A stretch of 64,000 nucleotides of DNA from a bacterium (lineage in GTDB: Bacteria; Pseudomonadota; Alphaproteobacteria; Caulobacterales; Caulobacteraceae), in contig JAVBXP010000021.1 of assembly GCA_030824495.1 (NCBI GenBank), positions 1 to 64,000 of the forward strand, given 5' to 3'. Shown one piece after another: positions 51,865-61,415 of the stretch. Every line of letters starts with the position of its first letter. Positions within the stretch are counted from its first letter, which is position 1. A program made the position numbers and the translations under genes. The notes under the pieces are model-generated. The model was not told where the DNA came from. It made no database searches and saw only the letters and a list, made by a program, of their open reading frames with translations.

Positions 51865-53028
51865 TCAGCCTGCGTAGAACTGGTTTCGGGCTTCCATCAG
51901 CACCTTGACCAGTTCTCGCTCACCCGGCTCCAGGTAGGGGTTCCAGATATCGAAGATCAGGATGACGCGGGTCTCATCGGCGTCATTCCAGGCCTCGTGT
52001 TCAATGGTGTCGTCGAACACCCAGGCCTCGCCCATTCGCCATTCGCGCATATCGTTGCCGACGCGGAACCGTGCCGGACCCGGCAGGATCAGCGGCAGGT
52101 GGGTGATCAGCCGCACATTGGTCGATCCTGTGTGCGCCGGGATGCGGGTATGCGGCTGCAGCGCAGAGAACATCGCCACCGGGGCGAAACCTTCCTGGTC
52201 CGCCATCGGCAGGCTTTCCAGCAAGGCCGCTGTTCGCGGGCAGCTGTCGCAGACCGCGTCCTGGCGCAGGCCATCCTTCCAGAGGAACAGCGAGCTCCAA
52301 CGCTCCGAGTGGTTGAGCTCCTCCCACTGATTCACCGGCACGTTGGGCGGGAAGGCGATATAGGGCGCGAACTCATCCATGCGCGAGGCCAGGACCGCCT
52401 GAAGTTCGTCGCGAATGGCGTCGGTGCCGGCTTCCAGGTCCCGCAACCAGGGAAACAGGTCGCGAGGATAGAAGGGCAGCGCCGGAAGCCGGGGATAGTG
52501 CAGCAGCAGCGGCTGCTGCTGGTAGACCTTGCGGCGGCCCGCATAGACACCGATCGCCTCATCCAACCGGTTCATCGCCAGTTCGCCGCCGGCGGCCGTG
52601 AGCGGCCCGATCTGGCCACGCAGAAAGGTCTCCAGTTCCTCATCGACGCCGTCTACGACGGCCCGGGCCCGCGCCAGGGGCGTCGCCAGATGCGGCGGCA
52701 ACTTGTCGTCCGGCGGCGCGATCTCGATGGCGTGGCGATAGACACGGGCGGCGGCGCGCGCTCCCGACAGCTTCTCCAGCACCGCACCCTTTGAGAGCAG
52801 GGCCAGGAAGTTGTACGGATCGATGGCCAGCGCCTGATCCAGGGCTGCGATCGCCTGCGGCAAGGCGCCAGTGATCCGGTAGACCAGCGCCTGCTGCATT
52901 TTCAAATTGGGATCACCGGGCGCAGCAGCTTCGGCTTTCCGGAGCAAGGCCAGGGCGCCTGAAGCATCGCCGCGCCGCGCAGCGACCATGGCTTCGGCGA
53001 CAAGGGCGTCAATGGCGGCTGGATCCAT
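51865..53028 (-). CDS. TPR-aspartyl/asparaginyl beta-hydroxylase fusion
   Basis: A 387-residue protein: TPR repeats (1-110) and an aspartyl/asparaginyl beta-hydroxylase domain (about 170-380). Iron and 2-oxoglutarate ligands are His299 in IPAHTGSTNVRLITHLPL, His310 in the same motif, and His344 in TIEHEAWNDADETRVILIFD. The family hydroxylates Asp/Asn side chains or small molecules. The ATG at 53028 begins two bases after the permease stop, so it is translationally coupled to a peptide transporter. The substrate is unknown. Confidence 0.87.
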   Translation of the reverse strand: MDPAAIDALVAEAMVAARRGDASGALALLRKAEAAAPGDPNLKMQQALVYRITGALPQAIAALDQALAIDPYNFLALLSKGAVLEKLSGARAAARVYRHAIEIAPPDDKLPPHLATPLARARAVVDGVDEELETFLRGQIGPLTAAGGELAMNRLDEAIGVYAGRRKVYQQQPLLLHYPRLPALPFYPRDLFPWLRDLEAGTDAIRDELQAVLASRMDEFAPYIAFPPNVPVNQWEELNHSERWSSLFLWKDGLRQDAVCDSCPRTAALLESLPMADQEGFAPVAMFSALQPHTRIPAHTGSTNVRLITHLPLILPGPARFRVGNDMREWRMGEAWVFDDTIEHEAWNDADETRVILIFDIWNPYLEPGERELVKVLMEARNQFYAG

Positions 53029-53030
53029 CC

Positions 53031-53939
53031 TTACCTGTCCTGCGGATCGATGGCGTCGCGCAGCCCGTCGCCGATGAAGTTGAAGCTCATCAGGGTGATG
53101 ATCATCACCAGCGACGGGAAGATCAGCAGCCAGGGCGCCAGTTCCATGTCCTGGGCGCCATTGGCGATCAAACTGCCCAGCGAGGCCATCGGCGGCTGAA
53201 CGCCCAGGCCCAGGAAGCTGAGGAAGCTTTCGGCCAGGATCACGGCCGGGATCGTCAAGGTCACATAGACCACCACCGGCCCCAGCAGGTTCGGGATGAT
53301 GTGCTTGGTGATGATGGAGCCCTGGTTGAGGCCGGCCGCGCGGGCCGCCTCGACGAACTCCTTGTGCTTCAGACCCAGGGTCTGCCCGCGGACGATCCGG
53401 CTCATGGTCAGCCACTCGACCGCCCCGATGGCGACGAAGATGAGGATGATGTTCGACCCGAACGTCACCATCATCAGGATGACGAAGAAGATGAACGGCA
53501 GCGAATAGAGCACGTCGACGACGCGCATCATGAGCTCGTCGAGCGCCCCGCCGACATAGCCGGCGATCGCCCCCCAAAGGACGCCGATCACCAACGAGAC
53601 CACGGTCGCGACCAGACCGATCGCCAGCGACACCCGCAAGCCCATCAGCAGTCTGGCCAGCAAGTCGCGTCCAAGGGAATCGGCGCCGAGCAGGTGCCCG
53701 CCCGTCAACGGCGGCGCCCAGACGTCGTTCTTGTTGATCTGGTCATAGCTGAACGGGACAAGATGCGGGCCGATCAACGCCACCACGACGAGGACCACCA
53801 GCACTATCATGCCGGTGACCGCGGCCCAGTTGCGGAACAGCCGGCGGCGGGCGTCGTCCCAGAGGCTTCGGCCCTTGACGGCCTTTTCCATGACCTGGGC
53901 CCCGGCGCGCGAGCCGGGAGCGAGAATGGGAGCCTTCAA
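53031..53939 (-). CDS. Peptide ABC transporter permease (OppC/DppC type)
   Basis: A 302-residue permease with six membrane helices. An N-terminal region with FRNWAAVTGMIVLVVLVVVALIGP is followed by HLLGADSLGRDLLARLLMGLRVSLAIG, the DppC signature. The EAA loop contacting the ATPase is EFVEAARAAGLNQGSIITKHIIPN. The TTG start at 53939 overlaps the upstream permease stop by four bases; an ATG at 53891 is the alternative. It works with the upstream permease. No ATPase subunits are encoded nearby. Confidence 0.94.
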   Translation of the reverse strand: MKAPILAPGSRAGAQVMEKAVKGRSLWDDARRRLFRNWAAVTGMIVLVVLVVVALIGPHLVPFSYDQINKNDVWAPPLTGGHLLGADSLGRDLLARLLMGLRVSLAIGLVATVVSLVIGVLWGAIAGYVGGALDELMMRVVDVLYSLPFIFFVILMMVTFGSNIILIFVAIGAVEWLTMSRIVRGQTLGLKHKEFVEAARAAGLNQGSIITKHIIPNLLGPVVVYVTLTIPAVILAESFLSFLGLGVQPPMASLGSLIANGAQDMELAPWLLIFPSLVMIITLMSFNFIGDGLRDAIDPQDR

Positions 53940-54859
53940 GACAGCCTCACGCGGGGATCGAGCACCGCATAGAGAAGGTCGGCGATCAGGTTCAAGACAA
54001 GGATCAGGGCGGCGTAGAAGATCACCATGCCCATGACCACGGTGTAGTCCCGCTGGAGCGCGGAGATGACGAAGAACTTCCCCAGGCCCGGCAGGTTGAA
54101 GATCTTCTCCACCACCAGGGAGCCGGTCAGCAGGCCGGCGCAGGCGGGGCCGAGGTAGCTGACCAACGGAAGTATGGCCGCGCGCAGGGCGTGCTTTGCG
54201 ACAATGCGATGCTCAGGCAGGCCCTTGGCGCGGGCGGTGCGGACGTAGTTGGAGCGTAGCACCTCGATCATCCCGGCGCGCGTCAGCCGCGAGATGATGG
54301 CGATCTGCGGCAGGGCGAGCACGGTCACCGGCAGGATGAGATTCGCCAGTGCGCCGCCGTTCCAGCCCCCCGACGGCAAGATCTGAAGCTTGGATCCGAA
54401 CAGCAACACCAGCAGCGGCGCGGTCACGAAGGTGGGAATACACACCCCGAGGATCGCCACGCCCATCACGCCGTAGTCGATGAGGCCGTTCTGGCGAAGG
54501 GCGGCCAGGACGCCCAGCGTCACCCCCACGATACTGGCGATCAAGATCGCCGATAGCCCCAGGACCAGGCTGACCTTGTAGTTCTCTTGCAGGATCTCCA
54601 GGACGCTCTTGTCCTGATACTTCAACGACGGACCGAAGTCGCCCTGCACAACCCCTTTGATATAATTGAAATATTGCTCACCGATCGGCTTATCCATGCC
54701 GTACTTCGCCATCACGTTCCGCTCGATCTCCGGCGCGAGCTTGCGATCGCTGTCGAACGGACTGCCGGGCGCCGCACGCATCATGAAGAAGGCCACTGTG
54801 ACGACCAGGAACAGCGTCGGTATGGCCACGAGCAGGCGGCGGCCGATGAAACGCAACAT
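53936..54859 (-). CDS. Peptide ABC transporter permease (OppB/DppB type)
   Basis: A 307-residue permease that starts MLRFIGRRLLVAIPTLFLVVTVAFFMMRAAPGSPFDSDR, the usual OppB opening. The EAA loop is YVRTARAKGLPEHRIVAKHALRAAILPL. Six membrane helices are visible, with periplasmic loop GGALANLILPVTVLALPQIA. It is first in a three-gene unit with the OppC-type permease and the beta-hydroxylase, and has no upstream SD of note. Confidence 0.94.
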   Translation of the reverse strand: MLRFIGRRLLVAIPTLFLVVTVAFFMMRAAPGSPFDSDRKLAPEIERNVMAKYGMDKPIGEQYFNYIKGVVQGDFGPSLKYQDKSVLEILQENYKVSLVLGLSAILIASIVGVTLGVLAALRQNGLIDYGVMGVAILGVCIPTFVTAPLLVLLFGSKLQILPSGGWNGGALANLILPVTVLALPQIAIISRLTRAGMIEVLRSNYVRTARAKGLPEHRIVAKHALRAAILPLVSYLGPACAGLLTGSLVVEKIFNLPGLGKFFVISALQRDYTVVMGMVIFYAALILVLNLIADLLYAVLDPRVRLS

Positions 54860-54967
54860 TTGAGGGGGCTCAAGGTGGAAGCCATTTGACGGCCGGACGT
54901 TGCGAAACTTTCATCGCCCCCCGATGATGTCAACGAAGGGTCCTCTTCCCAGCCTCCGGTAGCTCAC

Positions 54968-55378
54968 ATGACTGATTTTCGACGCGTCACCGACCAGCTC
55001 TCCGTCGCCCCCCAGATCGGGCTCGACGATCTCGCCACGGCCGCCGGCCAGGGCTTCAAGCTGGTGATCAACAATCGCCCCGACGGCGAAGAGCCCGGTC
55101 AGCCGACGAGCGCCGAGGTCGAGGCCGCCGCCAAGGCCGCTGGACTTGGCTATGTGCACATTCCGGTGCGCGGCGCGCCGACGCCGGATCAGGTCGAAGC
55201 CAATTATCGCGCGGTCGAGGCCGCCGAAGGTCCGGTTTTGGCCTTCTGCCGTTCAGGGACCCGGTCCATCGTCACCTGGTCGCTGGGCCAGTTCCAGGCT
55301 GACGAGCGCAGCGCCCAGGAGCTTGTCGAGCTAGGCTCGCAGGCCGGCTATGATCTGTCCGGCGCGTTTCCCCGTTAG
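54968..55378 (+). CDS. TIGR01244 family phosphatase-like/sulfurtransferase protein
   Basis: A 136-residue protein of the DSP-like group found as domains of beta-lactamase-hydrolase-like (Blh) proteins. The nucleophile loop is FCRSGTRS with Cys94, and FRRVTDQLSVAPQIGLDDLATAAGQGFKLVINNRPDGEEPGQPTS is the family signature. It could act on phosphorylated or persulfide substrates. It is divergent from oppB. Its stop shares four bases with the small gene on the other strand. Confidence 0.9.
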   Translation: MTDFRRVTDQLSVAPQIGLDDLATAAGQGFKLVINNRPDGEEPGQPTSAEVEAAAKAAGLGYVHIPVRGAPTPDQVEANYRAVEAAEGPVLAFCRSGTRSIVTWSLGQFQADERSAQELVELGSQAGYDLSGAFPR

Positions 55379-55539
55379 GGCTGGTTGAATTCGAGCGGGA
55401 CGCGGGTTGCTCCCATGGCGACCTGCTCGGGTTCGCAGCTCGCGACCGCCAGCACCAGTTGGGCCGCCACGAGACACAGCAAGGCCGACACCACCCTCTG
55501 AAGCCGTTTTGATACAAAAATCGCCGCGTCCGTCGCCAT
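55375..55539 (-). CDS. Small predicted lipoprotein, 54 residues
   Basis: A gene below the usual length cutoffs. It encodes a basic start, a hydrophobic stretch (VVSALLCLVAAQLVLAVAS) and a lipobox ending at Cys35, then a 19-residue tail EPEQVAMGATRVPLEFNQP. The ATG at 55539 has GAGG upstream at good spacing. The stop overlaps that of the convergent gene. It is divergent from the MBL hydrolase. The role is unknown; it could be a peptidoglycan or membrane anchor protein. Confidence 0.55.
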   Translation of the reverse strand: MATDAAIFVSKRLQRVVSALLCLVAAQLVLAVASCEPEQVAMGATRVPLEFNQP

Positions 55540-55605
55540 GACCGACCTCATTCATCACGTCGAGGTCGGGACGAGCAATTAGGGCGCCGCCCAAGGATAT
55601 TGCCG

Positions 55606-56502
55606 ATGATCCCCTATGTCCGCGAGATCAAGTTCGACTACGGCGCCTGCGACCAGGTCTCGCCGCTGATCCGGCGGGTGGTGGCCAACAATCCCGGCCC
55701 GTTCACCTATCTGGGCACCGGCACCTACATCATCGGCAAGGGTGAGGTCGCGGTCATCGACCCGGGTCCCGACCTGCCCGAACACCTCGATGCGCTGATG
55801 GCCGCGCTGGAGGGTGAGACGGTGACCCACATCCTGATCACCCACCATCACTCCGACCATTCCCCCCTCGCCCGCCCGCTGCAGGAGAAAACCGGGGCGA
55901 AGATCTATGGCTGCGCCGTCGGCGGCCAGGCGGTCGATTCGGTGGTGATCACCGAGGCCGGCCACGATCTGGAGTTCACACCCGACATCGACATCTGCGG
56001 CGGCGGCGCCATCTTCAAGGGGCCCGGCTGGACCCTGGAGGCGATCGCCACGCCAGGTCACACCTCCAACCACATCTGTTTCGCCCTGCTCGAAGAGAAC
56101 GCCCTGTTCTCCGGCGACCACATCATGGGCTGGTCGACCACGGTGGTCTCGCCGCCGGACGGCGACATGACCGCCTATATGGAAAGCCTCGATCTGGTGA
56201 AGGCGCGCAACTTCACGACGCTGTGGCCGACCCACGGTCCGCCCGTCCTGGACGTCGATCCCTTCATCGCCGCCTATATCGCCCACCGCCGCGCGCGCGA
56301 AGCCCAGGTCCTCAAGGCCGTCGCCGATGGGCATGGCCGGATTAAGGACATGGTCCCGGTGCTCTATGCCGACGTCGACAAGCGCCTGTGGCCGGCCGCG
56401 GCGCGCTCGGTGCTGGGCCATATCATCGACCTGGAGCGGCGCGGCATACTGACGACCGATGGCCAGCCGGGGCCTGAGAGCGACTACCGGCTAGCCGGCT
56501 GA
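55606..56502 (+). CDS. MBL-fold metallo-hydrolase
   Basis: A 298-residue metallo-beta-lactamase-fold hydrolase of the LACTB2/glyoxalase-like group. The metal motif THHHSDHSPL is at about 83-92, with His in ATPGHTSNHICF and Asp in LFSGDHIMGWST. The C-terminal winged-helix-like region DKRLWPAAARSVLGHIIDLERRGIL is typical of LACTB2 relatives. The ATG at 55606 follows AAGGA; a TTG at 55600 is possible. Its stop overlaps the convergent lipase gene by 12 bases. Confidence 0.9.
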   Translation: MIPYVREIKFDYGACDQVSPLIRRVVANNPGPFTYLGTGTYIIGKGEVAVIDPGPDLPEHLDALMAALEGETVTHILITHHHSDHSPLARPLQEKTGAKIYGCAVGGQAVDSVVITEAGHDLEFTPDIDICGGGAIFKGPGWTLEAIATPGHTSNHICFALLEENALFSGDHIMGWSTTVVSPPDGDMTAYMESLDLVKARNFTTLWPTHGPPVLDVDPFIAAYIAHRRAREAQVLKAVADGHGRIKDMVPVLYADVDKRLWPAAARSVLGHIIDLERRGILTTDGQPGPESDYRLAG

Positions 56503-57723
56503 CGGGCAACTTTGCGCCAGCGGCTCACCGCGCAGCCGCATCTCGAGCCACCGGAGAATTCCATCGCGGCCCGTGGGAATGATGCTGCGATGGTCGCCGC
56601 CCTCGATGCGGTCGATCTGAAGCTTCGTCCCCACGGCGCAGGCGCGAGCCTGATAGAGCTCGGTGCTGCCGAACGGCACGATGGCGTCGGCCGATCCATG
56701 AACGACCAGCACCGGCGCGGCCGAGACCCGCAGCCCCGACTGGTTGCGCTCCAGGGCCGCGGTCCACGCCGGATCGTCGGTGACATCGGCGATCACGCCC
56801 GGCTCTTTCGAGCGCCCGATCTCCTTGAAGACCTCCAGGATGCAGCCCTGACCAGCGACCTCGACCAGATCACGGCCGCGCGGCGAAAGCAGGTCAGTCG
56901 ATAGGCCATAGGCCGAGGCGTAGCTGCGGATGATCTCGTAGACGTGCGGCGTGTTCGACCGGAACAACTGGTTCACCACCGGCGACATGATCGTCGCGCT
57001 GGGGGCCAGGGTGGCGATCGCCCGCACGCGCAAGTCCGGAGCGTAGGCGCTCGCAATCTCTCCAGCCGCCAGCGCCGCTTGTCCGCCCTGCGACCAACCC
57101 AGCATCACCACGTCCGCGCCGGCCTTTGCGCCTCGAACCTGTCGCGCCGCCCGCGCCGCGTCGAGACTGCCGCGCGCAGCGGTGTCGCCGACCAGGTACT
57201 GGTGAACGCCAGGACCGCCGAGCCCCTGATAGTCAGGCGCCGCCACCACGTAGCCACGCGCCAGCAGATCCTCCAGATACGGCGTGCCGATATCGATGGG
57301 ATACCCAGCCGCCCCGCCCCGTTCGAGGAAAGCCCGCGCGGGATTTGGAGCCAGCGAAGGCGCGCATCCGCGCGCCCCGCCGGTCGTGCCGTGCGCCCAG
57401 ACCAATACAGGCCGCGGCCGCGAGGCCTTGTCGTCCGGCACAATGATCAGCCCGGTGGCGGCCACCGGCTGATCGTCCCAGGTACGCGAGGCGTACATCA
57501 CCCGCCATGCCCGTGCGCCGGCCGGCGCAGCCACTGGCTCGGCCTTCAGCAGATCGCCGGGCTTGGCTCCCGCGAGTTTCGGCGACGCCTCGTAGAAGGA
57601 CGTCACCGGCAGGGCCGCCGGGACATCCACCGCCGGGTCGAAGCCTTGCAAGGGCTGAGCGACCACTGCGGTCGAGACCAACGCCGCGCCGACGACGCCG
57701 ATCAAGACCCTACGAAAGTTCAT
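56491..57723 (-). CDS. Secreted alpha/beta-hydrolase, secretory-lipase type
   Basis: A 410-residue protein with signal peptide ending STAVVAQ. The alpha/beta-hydrolase core has an oxyanion WAHGTTGG, nucleophile Ser211 in GWSQGGQ, an acid in VVHGSADAIVPF and a His in GGDHRS, the order of the fungal/bacterial secretory lipase family. RGYVVAAPDYQGLGGPGVHQYLVG is typical. It probably hydrolyses esters or lipids outside the inner membrane. It overlaps the next, upstream gene on the same strand by 14 bases. Confidence 0.88.
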   Translation of the reverse strand: MNFRRVLIGVVGAALVSTAVVAQPLQGFDPAVDVPAALPVTSFYEASPKLAGAKPGDLLKAEPVAAPAGARAWRVMYASRTWDDQPVAATGLIIVPDDKASRPRPVLVWAHGTTGGARGCAPSLAPNPARAFLERGGAAGYPIDIGTPYLEDLLARGYVVAAPDYQGLGGPGVHQYLVGDTAARGSLDAARAARQVRGAKAGADVVMLGWSQGGQAALAAGEIASAYAPDLRVRAIATLAPSATIMSPVVNQLFRSNTPHVYEIIRSYASAYGLSTDLLSPRGRDLVEVAGQGCILEVFKEIGRSKEPGVIADVTDDPAWTAALERNQSGLRVSAAPVLVVHGSADAIVPFGSTELYQARACAVGTKLQIDRIEGGDHRSIIPTGRDGILRWLEMRLRGEPLAQSCPSAG

Positions 57724-58093
57724 GCACCATCGCCGCGCTGGAGTGAGACAATGTCGGCGCCCAGGGCTGGGCCTGACGCTCCCAGACGTAGGCGAGCAGC
57801 GTCAGGGTGGTGATGACGATCACGAGCAAGGCCCGCACCCAAAAGCGCGAAAAGCCGGCCATCAGGGCGACGATGACGCCAAAGATCCCGGCCGCCACGC
57901 TGGCCGAGGCGACATGCGGCGCCCACTGATAGGCCATGACCCCCAGGCCGAACTCAGCGCTCAGCAGGCCGAACTTGGCGCCCGTCCAGCCGACAGCGAC
58001 CATGAGCGCGGGGGCCAGCGCGATGAGCGTGGCTGCGTGCAGATAGAGATCGGCGAAGCGCCGCGAGACCGCCCCCGGCCGAGCCGCCGCCAC
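57710..58093 (-). CDS. Small membrane protein, 127 residues
   Basis: About three membrane helices (LYLHAATLIALAPALMVAVGW, ASASVAAGIFGVIVALMAGF and ALLVIVITTLTLLAYVW). I do not recognise the family. The start is a GTG at 58093 that lies inside a perfect 9-bp hairpin (58087-58108), so translation may be weak or begin elsewhere; no closer start exists until a Met near residue 30. It sits between an acyl-CoA ligase and a lipase on the same strand. Confidence 0.6.
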   Translation of the reverse strand: MAAARPGAVSRRFADLYLHAATLIALAPALMVAVGWTGAKFGLLSAEFGLGVMAYQWAPHVASASVAAGIFGVIVALMAGFSRFWVRALLVIVITTLTLLAYVWERQAQPWAPTLSHSSAAMVHELS

Positions 58094-58108
58094 CGAAGAC
58101 GGTGGCGG
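58087..58108 (-). terminator. Hairpin after the acyl-CoA ligase and over the next start
   Basis: A perfect 9-bp stem (CCGCCACCG/CGGTGGCGG) with a 4-base loop, 20 bases past the ligase stop. No T-run. It includes the GTG start of the small membrane protein, so it may control its translation rather than end transcription. Confidence 0.45.
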
Positions 58109-58128
58109 TGACCGGAGGCCGGACGCGA

Positions 58129-59967
<1,839 letters not shown>

Positions 59968-60148
59968 ATTTTTATTCCTCCCGACGTTGCCCTTTTGGGC
60001 TGGCCCGCAAGCTAGATTCACCAAGTCGGCAAAGCAACGCGGGTCGGTGAAGCAAGCGACGTAAACTGAACCGCGCCACGGCTCAGGTTGACTTGGAGAC
60101 CGGCCTCTTATCGAAGGGCGGCATCTTCACTTGGTCGCGAGGCGGCAA

Positions 60149-61327
60149 TTGGACTCTTTTGACGTCGTCGTGATCGGCGCGGGCGCGGCGGGCATGATGT
60201 GCGCCATCGAGGCTGGTAAGCGCGGCCGCAAGGTGCTGGTCGTCGACCACGCCGCGGCCCCTGGCGAGAAGATCCGTATCTCCGGCGGCGGCCGCTGCAA
60301 CTTCACCAACATCCACGCCGGACCGGCCAACTTCATCTCGGCCAATCCGCACTTCGCCATCTCGGCGCTGCGCCGCTACACGCAGAAGGACTTCGTCGCC
60401 TGGGTCGAGCGCGAGGGCATCGCCTATCACGAGAAGACCCTGGGCCAGCTCTTCTGCGACGACTCCGCCAAGCAGATCATCGAGATGCTGACGCGGGCGA
60501 TGCGGGCGAACGGCGTCGAACTGCGCCTGCGGACAGCGGTCGAGAAGATCGAGAAGACCGAGAGCGGTTTCCGCCTCGCCCTGCCCCACGGCCCCGTCAC
60601 CTGCGCCGCGGTGGTGATCGCCAGCGGCGGCAAGTCGATCCCGAAGATGGGCGCGACCGGTTTCGGCTACGAGATCGCCCAGCAGTTCGGCCTCAACATC
60701 ATCGAGACCCGGCCGGCGCTGGTTCCCCTGACCTTCGAGATCAAAACCCTGGAGCGCCTGAAGCCGTTGGCCGGGGTCGCGGTCGACGCGGTGGCCGCCT
60801 GCGGCAAGACCAAGTTCGCCGAGGCCATGCTGTTCACCCATCGCGGTCTCAGCGGCCCGGCCATCCTGCAGATCTCGTCCTACTGGCGCGAGGGCCAGGC
60901 GATCACGGTGACGATGGCCCCCGGCGTCAAGCTGACCGAGGTCCTGAAGACCGCGCGCGGCTCGCGGGGCAAGCAGGGGGTGATCACGGTGCTGGCCGAG
61001 CACCTGCCGCGCCGCGTGGCCCAGATGATCCTCGACGAGATCGGGGCGCCGGCCAATGTCGGCGACCTGTCGGACAAGCTGATCGCCCGCATCGACGAGG
61101 CGGTGAACGCGTGGACCGTCAAGCCGGTCGGCTCGGAGGGCTACCGCACCGCCGAGGTGACCCTGGGCGGCGTCGACACGAGCCAACTGGATTCCAAGAC
61201 CATGGCCGCCAAGGACGTACCGGGGCTCTATTTCATCGGCGAGGTGGTGGACGTCACCGGCTGGCTGGGCGGTTATAATTTCCAATGGGCGTGGTCATCG
61301 GGTTGGGTCGCGGGGCAAGCCGTCTAG
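60149..61327 (+). CDS. BaiN/RdsA family NAD(P)/FAD-dependent oxidoreductase
   Basis: A 392-residue flavoprotein of the HI0933/TIGR00275 family. The FAD fold is FDVVVIGAGAAGMM near the start, followed by the characteristic GEKIRISGGGRCNFTN and a late GEVVDVTGWLGGYNFQWAWSSG. The TTG at 60149 has GAGG six bases upstream; a TTG at 60131 is possible, and there is no ATG. The family includes bile-acid enzyme BaiN, but its usual bacterial substrate is unknown. No partner gene is evident. Confidence 0.93.
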   Translation: MDSFDVVVIGAGAAGMMCAIEAGKRGRKVLVVDHAAAPGEKIRISGGGRCNFTNIHAGPANFISANPHFAISALRRYTQKDFVAWVEREGIAYHEKTLGQLFCDDSAKQIIEMLTRAMRANGVELRLRTAVEKIEKTESGFRLALPHGPVTCAAVVIASGGKSIPKMGATGFGYEIAQQFGLNIIETRPALVPLTFEIKTLERLKPLAGVAVDAVAACGKTKFAEAMLFTHRGLSGPAILQISSYWREGQAITVTMAPGVKLTEVLKTARGSRGKQGVITVLAEHLPRRVAQMILDEIGAPANVGDLSDKLIARIDEAVNAWTVKPVGSEGYRTAEVTLGGVDTSQLDSKTMAAKDVPGLYFIGEVVDVTGWLGGYNFQWAWSSGWVAGQAV

Positions 61328-61415
61328 CGGGCCTCACCGGTTGTTCATTTGGCGCAGGCGCTGGAAGCCGAGATAGTTTCGTCGGCTGGCTCCAACCAAG
61401 CGGAAACCTTCGACT

